In this document: in pieces, positions 7,734 to 13,921 of the stretch
Numbering within the stretch: the stretch's first letter is position 1
Layout of the letters: each line of letters starts with the position of its first letter
Assembly: GCA_036501845.1 (NCBI GenBank)
Contig: DASXZO010000041.1
Span: forward strand, 1 to 13,921
Direction of reading: 5' to 3'
Source: JBBREP01 sp036501845
GTDB taxonomy: Bacteria; Actinomycetota; Acidimicrobiia; IMCC26256; PALSA-610
Length of the DNA stretch: 13,921 bases
Position numbers and translations under genes: made by a program
Notes under the pieces: generated by a model
The model's input: only the letters and a program-made list of their open reading frames with translations
Told to the model about the DNA's origin: nothing
The model's database searches: none

Positions 7734-7762
7734 TCGACAGGGCAGCGCCCAATCGCTACTTT
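7734..7762 (+). promoter_or_regulatory. Candidate sigma70-type promoter of the copper gene cluster
   Basis: TCGACA (7734-7739, five of six matches to TTGACA) is followed by a 17-base spacer and TACTTT (7757-7762, matching actinobacterial TANNNT). It is the best promoter-like pair I found in the window and lies in the only sizeable gap of the plus-strand block. Transcription would begin near 7769, leaving a leader of about 88 bases before the ATG at 7857. GGGTAC just after the -10 box resembles half of a CsoR-type copper operator, but the mirror half is not present. Confidence 0.45.
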
Positions 7763-7810
7763 GCGGGTACACGCCTCGCCCGGGGGGTCGGGGTGCACGC
7801 GGACAGTTGC

Positions 7811-7837
7811 CCGGCACACGCCGGTGCGGCGCGCCGC
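7811..7837 (+). promoter_or_regulatory. Two GC-rich dyads in the leader of the copper cluster
   Basis: CCGGC-ACAC-GCCGG (7811-7824) can form a 5-base stem with a 4-base loop. Next to it GCGGCGCGCCGC (7826-7837) is a perfect 12-base palindrome. They end about 20 bases before the ATG at 7857, close to the ribosome-binding site GAGAGGG, so they could form RNA structure or bind a regulator. Base composition makes chance GC dyads common. No known riboswitch is recognised. Confidence 0.3.
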
Positions 7838-7856
7838 CGGCAAGAGAGGGACGTCG

Positions 7857-9191
7857 ATGACGGATCTGCTGGACCACCGCGACACGGTCGCCGAACCGCC
7901 GCCCGACGACCGCGGCGTCTCCTACATGCGGCCGCACGATCGCGGGCCGTCGGACACCGTTGCGTCACCCGCACGCGCGCTGCTCGGCACGCTTGCAGCG
8001 GGCGCGGGCGTGATCCTCCTCGTGGCCGCGGCGCGCACGCTCCGCACCGACCACGTGCAAGGTGTGCTCTTCGCCGCCGCGGGTTGGGGCGAGTTGCTCT
8101 TCGCGCTGGCGATGGGCGTGAAGCCGACGCGCGGGCCGTTGCAAGCCGGCGCGGCACTGAACCTCGTGGTGATGGTGGTGGGGCTCGCTGGGTTCGGCGC
8201 GTCGGGTCTTGGCGACGGCGCGATCACGCGCTTCGGCGCGATCACGGTGGTCGCGCTCGCTGCGGCAATCTTGCTGACTTCGGTGCTCATTCTCGGCTGG
8301 CCGCGGGTGGGCGCGTCGTGGACCAGCGGCACGTCGGTGATCCTGTCGGTGGTTCCCGTCGCGGTACTCGTGGTGGCGACGGTGGGTGTGGTGCCGCCGG
8401 CTGTCGCTTCCGCTGCGCCAAAGTCGGTGAGCGCTTCGCTCGCGAAGGTGACCGCCGCGGCATCGAAGCCATTGCTCCCCACCGGGTTGGAGCAACTGTT
8501 CGCAGCGGCCATGCCCGTCGTGAAGGGCAGCAACGCCTACTCGCAGAACAAGTTCGCCTCGATCGCGTCGGGCAACGACACCGAGCAGTCCGAGAAGGAC
8601 CCCTACGTGCCGCTCGACGCCAAGACCCAAGCCACGCTCACCCACCAACTCGCCTTGTCGCGTGAGGCCGCGATGCGCTTCCCGACCCTCGAGAGCGCGT
8701 TGAAGGCCGGCATGATCCCCGCGGGCGGCATGGCTCCGGGCGTGGGCTATCACCTCCAGTCGATCACGAACTCGATCAACGGTGTGAACCCCGACGGCAG
8801 CGTGAATCCCTTGCAACCCGCGTCGTGGATCTACGCCAGTGAGGCGCCGAGCGCGCCCGTGGTGGGTGTGATGTACATCTCGATGACCGCGAATGCGCCT
8901 GCCGGTTTCGCAGGCCCGAACGACCACTGGCACCAGCACACCAACCTGTGCATCAAATACGGGGCCGGTCAGATCCAGGTGCCGTTTGCGCCCGACTCGG
9001 ACGTCACGCAGCAGCAGTGCGCCAACGTGCACGGCCAGTTCATGAAGCGCTCGGTGTGGATGGTGCACGCCTGGGTGGTGCCGGGCTGGGAGAGCCCGAG
9101 CAGCGTCTTCTCGCACGACAACTACCACGTCGTGTGCCCTGACGGCACCGTCAACGTCGACGCCATCGGGTTCTGCACCAACCAGCAGTGA
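7857..9191 (+). CDS. Uncharacterised five-helix membrane protein with His/Cys-rich outer domain, first gene of the copper cluster
   Basis: Function unknown; a metal-binding role linked to CopC-CopD is inferred. ATG 7857 is chosen because GAGAGGG lies about 7 bases before it; an open frame runs further upstream without support. The 444-residue product has a hydrophilic start (1-38) and about five membrane helices (near 40-60, 66-88, 95-118, 126-147 and 158-185), followed by an outer domain of about 255 residues. The outer domain carries H357-W358-H359-Q360-H361 closely followed by C365, then C388, H392, H404 (in WMVHAWVVPGWESP), H420, H424, C427 and C440. Four cysteines could form two disulfides around a histidine cluster. 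Its stop overlaps the GTG start of the CopC-CopD gene by 4 bases (GTGA), so the two proteins are probably made together. I know of no assigned function for this domain; a heme or copper site is possible. Confidence 0.88.
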   Translation: MTDLLDHRDTVAEPPPDDRGVSYMRPHDRGPSDTVASPARALLGTLAAGAGVILLVAAARTLRTDHVQGVLFAAAGWGELLFALAMGVKPTRGPLQAGAALNLVVMVVGLAGFGASGLGDGAITRFGAITVVALAAAILLTSVLILGWPRVGASWTSGTSVILSVVPVAVLVVATVGVVPPAVASAAPKSVSASLAKVTAAASKPLLPTGLEQLFAAAMPVVKGSNAYSQNKFASIASGNDTEQSEKDPYVPLDAKTQATLTHQLALSREAAMRFPTLESALKAGMIPAGGMAPGVGYHLQSITNSINGVNPDGSVNPLQPASWIYASEAPSAPVVGVMYISMTANAPAGFAGPNDHWHQHTNLCIKYGAGQIQVPFAPDSDVTQQQCANVHGQFMKRSVWMVHAWVVPGWESPSSVFSHDNYHVVCPDGTVNVDAIGFCTNQQ

Positions 9192-10942
9192 CCTCACTCC
9201 ACTCAGTGATCGCCGGCGGTGGGCGGCGCCGCCGGTGGTTCGTCGCGTGCGCGCCGCTGATTGCGACGGTGGCAGTGGTGCTCGGCACCGCCGCGCCGGC
9301 GTGGGCGCACGCCACGTTGGTCGGCTCGGTGCCTGCGGCCAACGCGCACGTCACTACCGCGCCTGACCGTGTGGTGCTGCGGTTCGATCAGCACGTGCAG
9401 CCGCAGGGCACAGGTCTGCGCGTGCTCGACTCGAAAGGCGACTCGGTCGCCACGGGGAAGTGGTTCCAACCCGACCAGGACTCGGTGGCAGTGAAGCTGC
9501 GGTCGGGCACGGGCGACGGCGCCTACGTGGCCGACTACGTGGTGCTGTCGGTGGACGGGCACACCGTGCATGGCGGCATCGTGTTTCTCGTGGGCAACGG
9601 CTCGCTCGCGTCGGTGCACGCCGGGAGCACCACGAGCAGCGCCGATTGGGCGAGCCGCGCTGGACAGGGCCTGCTGTACGCAGGCGTGCTCGGTGTCGGT
9701 GGGCTGGCGTTCTTCGTGGCGTTCTTGCTCGCGGCCGAGAGCGACGATCGGCGACTGCTGCGGGGCGTGCTCGTCGCGCTTGTCGGCGTCGCCGTCGTGG
9801 GGGCGGCGCTCACCACCGGTGCCCAGGCCGCGTTGAACGCGGGTGGCGCGAGCACACTGTCGTTCGGTTGGTCGGGGTTCAAGAACGCACTCGACGGCGC
9901 GCTCGGGCGCGAACTCGCGGTGCAGGGCGTTGCGGTCGCGGCGTGCGTGATCGCGGTCTTCGCCGCGCGCCGTTGGGTGGCGCAGGCGCTCGCGTTCTAC
10001 GGCGCGCTCGCGGCCGGCGCCGCGTTCGTGCTGTTCGGTCACGCCACGAGCGGGCCGCGCCAATGGCTCGCGATCCCGGCCGACATCGTGCACGCCGTCG
10101 CGGCCACGTTCTGGATCGGCGGCCTGGCCGGTCTCGTGGTGGTGCTCACGCGCTACTCGCGGCAACGGCGAGTTGCGCCGCGCTCGCTCGGCGCCGCGGT
10201 GACCGTCCTCCATCGCCACACGCAACCGACCACCTTCGACGACACGCTCGGCCTCGTCGAGCGGTTCTCGCTCACCGCGACGATCTGTGTGGGTGCCGTG
10301 CTTGCCTGCGGTGTGGCGCTCGCATTCGCGGAGGTGGGTTCGTGGTCGGCGATGGTCGACACCCACTACGGCCGGTTGCTCATCGCCAAGATCGCAGTGT
10401 TCGCGCTCGTGGGCGTTGCCGCTGCGTACAACAAGCTCGTGCTCGTGCCGTATCTCGCGCGGCGGAACGGGCGCCAAGGTGAGCGGGCCGCGTGGCGATC
10501 GCTGCTCTCGGCGGTACGCATCGAGACGCTCGGCGTGATCGTGGTGCTCGCGCTCACCGCAGTGATCGCGAACAGCGCGCCGCCGATCGATACCGCGGCG
10601 GTGCCGGTACCGAAGCCGTTCCTGCAACACCGAACCTTCCAGGACGGCACCGTCACGCTGCACATCACACCGAACATCGCGCTCGCGAACACGTTCGACG
10701 TGCAGTTCCGCGATCGCCAGGGGCTCGTGACCAACCCGGCCGACAGCGTGACGCTTTACCTCACCTATCCCGAGAAAGACGTCGGGCCGCTCATCACCGA
10801 CATGAAGAAGGTCGGGCCCGGGCACTTCGTGCTCGCCGGGAACCCGAACCCGCCCATCGAAGGGAGCTGGCAAGTGACGCTGCAAGTAGTGGTGCAGCAG
10901 TTCAACGAGGTCGACGCGAGCTTCGTCGACACGGTGCGATGA
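9188..10942 (+). CDS. CopC-CopD fusion with extra C-terminal domain (YcnJ-like copper uptake protein)
   Basis: Copper-binding and membrane copper-transfer protein. GTG 9188 overlaps the previous stop and opens a signal peptide (1-40, ending AWA). His41 would be the first mature residue. With Asp123 and His125 (VDGHTVHGG) it reproduces the CopC Cu(II) site; the offsets of 82 and 84 residues equal the His1/Asp83/His85 numbering known for short CopC proteins. The CopC domain ends near residue 137. About 8 membrane helices of a CopD domain follow (roughly 155-465), including VLFGHATSG and the DIVHAVAATFWIGGL helix typical of CopD. Residues about 472-584 form an outer beta-rich domain that begins after PKPFLQH and resembles YtkA/FixH-like domains; this last assignment is less certain. 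The gene overlaps the YcnI gene by 4 bases (ATGA). Direction of transport is not shown by sequence; uptake is the family expectation. Confidence 0.93.
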   Translation: MTSLHSVIAGGGRRRRWFVACAPLIATVAVVLGTAAPAWAHATLVGSVPAANAHVTTAPDRVVLRFDQHVQPQGTGLRVLDSKGDSVATGKWFQPDQDSVAVKLRSGTGDGAYVADYVVLSVDGHTVHGGIVFLVGNGSLASVHAGSTTSSADWASRAGQGLLYAGVLGVGGLAFFVAFLLAAESDDRRLLRGVLVALVGVAVVGAALTTGAQAALNAGGASTLSFGWSGFKNALDGALGRELAVQGVAVAACVIAVFAARRWVAQALAFYGALAAGAAFVLFGHATSGPRQWLAIPADIVHAVAATFWIGGLAGLVVVLTRYSRQRRVAPRSLGAAVTVLHRHTQPTTFDDTLGLVERFSLTATICVGAVLACGVALAFAEVGSWSAMVDTHYGRLLIAKIAVFALVGVAAAYNKLVLVPYLARRNGRQGERAAWRSLLSAVRIETLGVIVVLALTAVIANSAPPIDTAAVPVPKPFLQHRTFQDGTVTLHITPNIALANTFDVQFRDRQGLVTNPADSVTLYLTYPEKDVGPLITDMKKVGPGHFVLAGNPNPPIEGSWQVTLQVVVQQFNEVDASFVDTVR

Positions 10943-11688
10943 CGAGTCGGCGCGCGATCGCAGGCGCGCTCCTTGCAATAGGTGTCGGCGCGGGTGTGCT
11001 CTCGACCGCGCTGCCTGCGGGCGCGCACGTGACCGTGGAGCCCGACTCGGTGGCCAACGGCGCCGACGACGCGGTGTTGCATTTCATCGTGCCGAACGAG
11101 TCGGGGAGCGCCAACACGATCTCGCTCGCGGTGCAATTCCCCACACAGGATCCGATCGCCGAAGTGTCGCCCGAGCCGACGCCGGGCTGGAAGGTCACGA
11201 CCACCACCACGAAGCTCGCCAAGCCGGTGAAGACCGACGACGGCACATTCACGTCGGTGATCTCCCAGATCAAGTGGAGCGCCGGCTCGATCCCGCCCGA
11301 CCAATTCGGCGAGTTCGACGTGCTCGCACAAGGCTTCCCGTCCGACGCCAAGCCGATCGCGTTCCCGGCCATCCAGACGTATTCCGACGGCACCATCGTG
11401 CGCTGGATCGAGCACACCAGCGCGGCGACGCCCGATCCCGAGCACCCCGCGCCCGTCGTGACGCTCACGAACGCGTCGTCGTCGCAGGGCTCGACGGCGG
11501 CACCGCCCACCACGGCGGCGAGTGATCCGAGCGGTCAGGCCGCCGCGGCCGTCACGCCCACGAGCAAGTCGTCGAGCAATGGCCTCGCGTATCTCGCCAT
11601 CGTCATCGGCTGCTTCGCCGCGGGTGTCGGCCTGCTCGCCCTCTGGTTCGGCCGCCTCGGCCGCGACGAGATCCCTGCCGACAATTGA
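10939..11688 (+). CDS. YcnI/DUF1775 family copper-binding membrane-anchored protein
   Basis: Secreted, membrane-tethered protein of the YcnI family, thought to bind Cu(II) outside the cell and work with CopC-CopD. ATG 10939 overlaps the previous stop (ATGA). The 249-residue product has a signal peptide ending AGA, which leaves His30 (HVTVEP) at the mature N-terminus as the expected metal ligand. The conserved tryptophan lies at W113 in IKWSAG, followed by FGEFDV. A Ser/Thr/Ala/Pro-rich linker (about 170-213) leads to a single membrane helix (about 216-237) and a short basic and acidic tail. Pairing with CopC-CopD matches the Bacillus ycnJ-ycnI arrangement. It ends the plus-strand block, and the next gene converges 15 bases away. 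No hairpin terminator is evident in that gap. Confidence 0.93.
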   Translation: MTSRRAIAGALLAIGVGAGVLSTALPAGAHVTVEPDSVANGADDAVLHFIVPNESGSANTISLAVQFPTQDPIAEVSPEPTPGWKVTTTTTKLAKPVKTDDGTFTSVISQIKWSAGSIPPDQFGEFDVLAQGFPSDAKPIAFPAIQTYSDGTIVRWIEHTSAATPDPEHPAPVVTLTNASSSQGSTAAPPTTAASDPSGQAAAAVTPTSKSSSNGLAYLAIVIGCFAAGVGLLALWFGRLGRDEIPADN

Positions 11689-11703
11689 AGACGGCTCGGC
11701 GCG

Positions 11704-12651
11704 CTACTCAGGCGGGCAGAGCGAGAGGTCCTGCTTGTCGCGCTCGGTGCCGTTCACGACGATCGTGAGATTCTTGACGTTCTCGGGAAGTAGGAGGGCG
11801 AACAGTCGCATCGACGGCACGAGGGGATCTTGCGCCGGCCGCGACGTCACGACCTCATGACCGTCTTCGACGACCGAGAACGTCCGCACGCTGGCCGCGA
11901 AGCCGATCACGATGCCCAGGCGGTTGCCTTCCGACGGATTGCTCGCGTACGGGCCGCATCCGACGATGCCGCTCTGCGCGCCCGTCGACAACGTGAGCGG
12001 AATCTGCTCGAACGCGATCCCCGTCGGTTCGGCCACGGTGTACATGAACCCAGCTGACGGCGATCCACCCATGCTGATGGCAAGCGGTGCGGTCATGTGC
12101 GGCGCCGTGAGCGATCGGTTCGGAACCTCGGCACCGCGCGCGTCAGCGAGGAACGTGGAACGCGGTATGGCGACCAGGCCGATGTGTACGGCGTGCATGT
12201 CGGCCGCCGTGAGCGTCGGCCCGACGATCGTGACCGGAGACGCGCCCGTCGGGGTGGGCGCCGGCTTGGGGAACAGCTTCCCCGTCCACGCGAGATGCAC
12301 CGGAAGTCCGCCGGGCACCCGCACGACCACCGCATAGTTCTGCGCGTTGGCGTGCCACTTGTCGTGGTACACGATCCAATAACTCGTGGTGTCGTGACCG
12401 CTGCCGACGGCCGCGTAGGCCCCACCGGCTCCCACCGTGTTGTAGGGCACCGGCACGGTTGCTGATGGATCTGTCGTATCGGGCGCTATTGCGGTCGTCC
12501 GCGTCGTCGTCGACACCGATGCTGCGACGCTCGGCGGTGTGGCCTTGACGGCCACCGCGCCGGAGGCCCCATTCGACGATCCGCACGCCGCGAGCACCAG
12601 ACCGCAGCCGCTGACCACCGCGACTGCGCCCCATTTCGTTCTCCGTCGCAT
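11704..12651 (-). CDS. Putative lipoprotein of unknown function
   Basis: Family not recognised. ATG 12651 is chosen because it opens a basic signal peptide with a lipobox (LVLAAC, lipidated Cys23). The frame upstream to 12828 encodes nothing sensible before it. Mature residues 24-66 form a Ser/Thr/Ala/Pro linker, then a globular domain of about 245 residues starts with YNTVGAGGAYA. Repeated hydrophobic strands and few charged clusters suggest a beta-rich fold. C232 (GCGPYASNPSEG) and C312 (LSLCPPE) are the only other cysteines and could pair. The product has 315 residues and is predicted to sit on the outer face of the cell membrane. It converges on the YcnI gene, so shared regulation is not expected, and it diverges from the gene at 12808 across about 156 bases. 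GGGCGG directly before the ATG is a poor ribosome-binding site, so the exact start is not certain. Confidence 0.85.
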   Translation of the reverse strand: MRRRTKWGAVAVVSGCGLVLAACGSSNGASGAVAVKATPPSVAASVSTTTRTTAIAPDTTDPSATVPVPYNTVGAGGAYAAVGSGHDTTSYWIVYHDKWHANAQNYAVVVRVPGGLPVHLAWTGKLFPKPAPTPTGASPVTIVGPTLTAADMHAVHIGLVAIPRSTFLADARGAEVPNRSLTAPHMTAPLAISMGGSPSAGFMYTVAEPTGIAFEQIPLTLSTGAQSGIVGCGPYASNPSEGNRLGIVIGFAASVRTFSVVEDGHEVVTSRPAQDPLVPSMRLFALLLPENVKNLTIVVNGTERDKQDLSLCPPE

Positions 12652-12766
12652 CCGCCCATGGTGGTCCGAATGAGTCCGCCATGCGAACGCGTGTCGCCGG
12701 AACGAGCCAGATTCAACGTGCTGGAGCGAACGACGTAGTCGGTTGGGCCGGTGATGAAACCTTCCT

Positions 12767-12784
12767 GCCGACCGATGAGTCGGC
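12767..12784. promoter_or_regulatory. Perfect 6-6-6 inverted repeat before the RibD/DHFR-like gene
   Basis: GCCGAC-CGATGA-GTCGGC lies 24-41 bases before the ATG at 12808, in the divergent gap 12652-12807. It could be an operator or a hairpin in the 5' leader. A smaller CGAC-GTA-GTCG dyad sits at 12731-12741. I see no convincing -35/-10 pair on either strand of this gap. Confidence 0.3.
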
Positions 12785-12807
12785 GTCGCCTGCGGAGTCG
12801 TAGCGGT

Positions 12808-13398
12808 ATGGCCAAGGTGCTCACTCACATGTGCATGTCGCTCGACGGGTTCGTGGCTCAGCCCGACGACAACCCGGCCGAGTTGTTCGACTGGTATTGG
12901 GGCGGCGACGTCGCGGTGCCATCAGCGCAGGAGGGCATGAGCTTCTCGGTGGACGCCGCGAGTGCGCCGATGCTGCAGGAACTCACGTCGGCGTGTGGCG
13001 CGATCGTGGCGGGCCGGCGACTGTTCGACCAGGCGGACGGTTGGGGCGACAACCATCCCGCTGGCGCGCCGGTGGTCGTAGTGACGCATCGTGCACCTCC
13101 GGCGGATGCCGCGACGCGATTTCCGAGGACCACGTTCGCGAGCAGCGTCGAGGAGGCGATCGCTACGGCGAAGGCGATTGCCGGCGACAAGTACGTCACG
13201 ATCGCCAGTGCCGACATTATCCAGCAGGCACTCAACCTCGGCCTCGTCGACGAGCTCTGCATCAGCCAGGTGCCGGTGCTGTTCGGCGCGGGCATCCGCT
13301 ACTTCGGGGAGTTCGTCGCCAATCACGTGATGCTCGAGGACCCGGTGGTGATCCAGGGAAGTCGGGCGCTCCATCTTCGCTACGCAGTGCGCCGCTGA
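12808..13398 (+). CDS. RibD C-terminal/dihydrofolate-reductase-like protein
   Basis: Small cytosolic protein of the RibD_C/DHFR-like superfamily, whose members are NADPH-dependent reductases of varied or unknown substrate. ATG 12808 is chosen: it opens directly into the first beta strand (KVLTHMCMSLDGFVA), with GGAG about 10 bases upstream. The 196-residue length is usual. Family marks include SLDGFVA (11-17), GAIVAGRRLFD (64-74), PVVVVTH (88-94) and the C-terminal LGLVDELCISQVPVLFGAG (144-162). The cofactor-binding loop, normally GGA, reads ASA (133-135 in VTIASADIIQQAL), so cofactor binding may differ. It is not a standard folA or ribD, and its substrate cannot be assigned. It lies alone between a divergent lipoprotein gene and a convergent carboxylase gene. 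Confidence 0.92.
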   Translation: MAKVLTHMCMSLDGFVAQPDDNPAELFDWYWGGDVAVPSAQEGMSFSVDAASAPMLQELTSACGAIVAGRRLFDQADGWGDNHPAGAPVVVVTHRAPPADAATRFPRTTFASSVEEAIATAKAIAGDKYVTIASADIIQQALNLGLVDELCISQVPVLFGAGIRYFGEFVANHVMLEDPVVIQGSRALHLRYAVRR

Positions 13399-13404
13399 AG
13401 CGGC
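13391..13404. terminator. Candidate hairpin at the stop codon between convergent genes
   Basis: GCCGCTGAAGCGGC is a perfect inverted repeat, best folded as a 5-base stem (GCCGC/GCGGC) with a TGAA loop. The loop contains the TGA stop of the RibD-like gene, and the convergent carboxylase gene ends 14 bases away at 13418. It could slow transcription from both sides. No T-run follows on either strand, so it is not a classical intrinsic terminator. Confidence 0.3.
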
Positions 13405-13417
13405 AGTCGACCGCGAG

Positions 13418-13921
13418 CTACGGCATGATGCCGATGCGCGCGACGGGTTCGGCGGGTGCCTGGCGGCGCGACAGCGCGCGTTCCAACGAGTGGAGCAGCG
13501 CGTTGCGGATCTCGCGCGGATCGATCAGTTCGTCGAAGCCGAATCCCTGGGCCGAGCGGTACGACGCCTCGACCTCGGCGCGTCGCAGCATTTCGGCCTC
13601 TTCGTCGTCGGAGCCGCGCGCCCGGCTCATCGCCGACGCGCCCATCGCGCCCATCGTGGCGCCGGGGAACCCGAACACCGCCGATTGGCCGTCGAACGGG
13701 ATCATGTTCATCGCCATCGAACCGAAGCCATAGGCCTTGCGCATGGTCACCTGCAGCTTCGGCACGCTTGCCGACGTCTGCGCCGCGAACATGCGCGCAC
13801 CCATGCGCAGGATCGCCTTCTTCTCCGACGCGCTACCGGCGAGCACGCCGGGATTGTCGGCGAGGAACACGAGCGGCACGTGGAACGAGTCGGCGACGGT
13901 GATGAAGCGCGCTGCCTTTTC
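13418..13921 (-). CDS. Acyl-CoA carboxylase carboxyltransferase (beta) subunit, C-terminal part
   Basis: Carboxyltransferase subunit of a biotin-dependent acyl-CoA carboxylase, which moves carboxyl from carboxybiotin to an acyl-CoA. Only the last 167 residues are visible; the start lies beyond the right edge and the frame is open to it. Family marks read in order: PLVFLADNPGVLAG (the usual DvPGflpG region), SASEKKAILRMGARMFAA, VPKLQVTMRKAYGFGSMAMN, and a FGFPGATMGAMGA stretch near the active-site cleft. The well-known RKAYGGAY of propionyl-CoA carboxylases reads RKAYGFGSM here, so the substrate may differ and is left open. The tail (RNALLHSLERALSRR) is normal, and stop TAG is at 13420-13418. 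The substrate-determining N-terminal half and its biotin-carrier partner are outside the window. Confidence 0.92.
   Translation of the reverse strand, partial: EKAARFITVADSFHVPLVFLADNPGVLAGSASEKKAILRMGARMFAAQTSASVPKLQVTMRKAYGFGSMAMNMIPFDGQSAVFGFPGATMGAMGASAMSRARGSDDEEAEMLRRAEVEASYRSAQGFGFDELIDPREIRNALLHSLERALSRRQAPAEPVARIGIMP

Noticed and set aside
7757..7769. CsoR-type copper operator (TAC...GGGTA) near the candidate -10 box
   Set aside because: The left half lacks the CCC needed for the symmetric operator, so only a half-site-like GGGTAC is present.
7965..9197. Minus-strand open frame of 410 codons opposite the first copper-cluster gene
   Set aside because: His/Arg-rich antisense shadow with no recognisable motif or ribosome-binding site; the plus frame is coupled to CopC-CopD.
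9203..10978. Minus-strand open frame of 591 codons opposite CopC-CopD
   Set aside because: Longer than the real gene but purely a composition effect; no hydrophobic pattern or domain, and the plus frame is an unmistakable CopC-CopD.
1..13921. tRNA, rRNA, CRISPR array, insertion sequence or phage genes
   Set aside because: Reading both strands I saw no cloverleaf-like tRNA ends, no regularly spaced repeats, and no transposase, integrase or terminal inverted repeats; gaps are too short to hide large elements.

Overview
The window is GC-rich bacterial chromosome with dense genes, GTG starts, 4-base start/stop overlaps and secreted proteins rich in Ala, Thr and Ser. This fits an Actinomycetota genome. 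A member of Acidimicrobiia or a relative is plausible but is an inference from style, not a marker gene. There is no rRNA, tRNA, CRISPR array, transposase or integrase, and no gap between genes exceeds about 220 bases.

Layout: (1) 1-1856, minus, a secreted sedolisin (S53) serine-carboxyl protease whose C-terminus is cut by the window edge. (2) 2031-3314, minus, an unrecognised His/Cys-rich cytosolic protein with an internally repeated motif. (3) A long plus-strand block from 3470 to 11688: a membrane acyltransferase fused to an SGNH domain; a response regulator and histidine kinase pair joined by a GTGA overlap; then three tightly joined genes, an unrecognised five-helix membrane protein with a His/Cys-rich outer domain, a CopC-CopD fusion with an extra C-terminal domain, and a YcnI/DUF1775 protein. 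(4) 11704-12651, minus, a lipoprotein of unknown function, convergent with the YcnI gene. (5) 12808-13398, plus, a RibD/dihydrofolate-reductase-like protein. (6) 13418-13921, minus, the C-terminal part of an acyl-CoA carboxylase carboxyltransferase subunit, running off the right edge.

The core of the window is the copper cluster at 7857-11688. CopC and YcnI both expose a histidine right after the predicted signal-peptide cleavage site, which is the arrangement used for copper binding in these families, and CopD is the membrane partner associated with copper uptake. The gene in front is translationally coupled to CopC-CopD and carries an HWHQH motif, four cysteines and several more histidines on its predicted outer face. 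It is the best candidate here for an uncharacterised component, probably metal-related. A good candidate promoter (TCGACA, 17 bases, TACTTT) with a GC-rich structured leader precedes it. The two-component system just upstream may regulate the cluster, but the sequence does not prove this.
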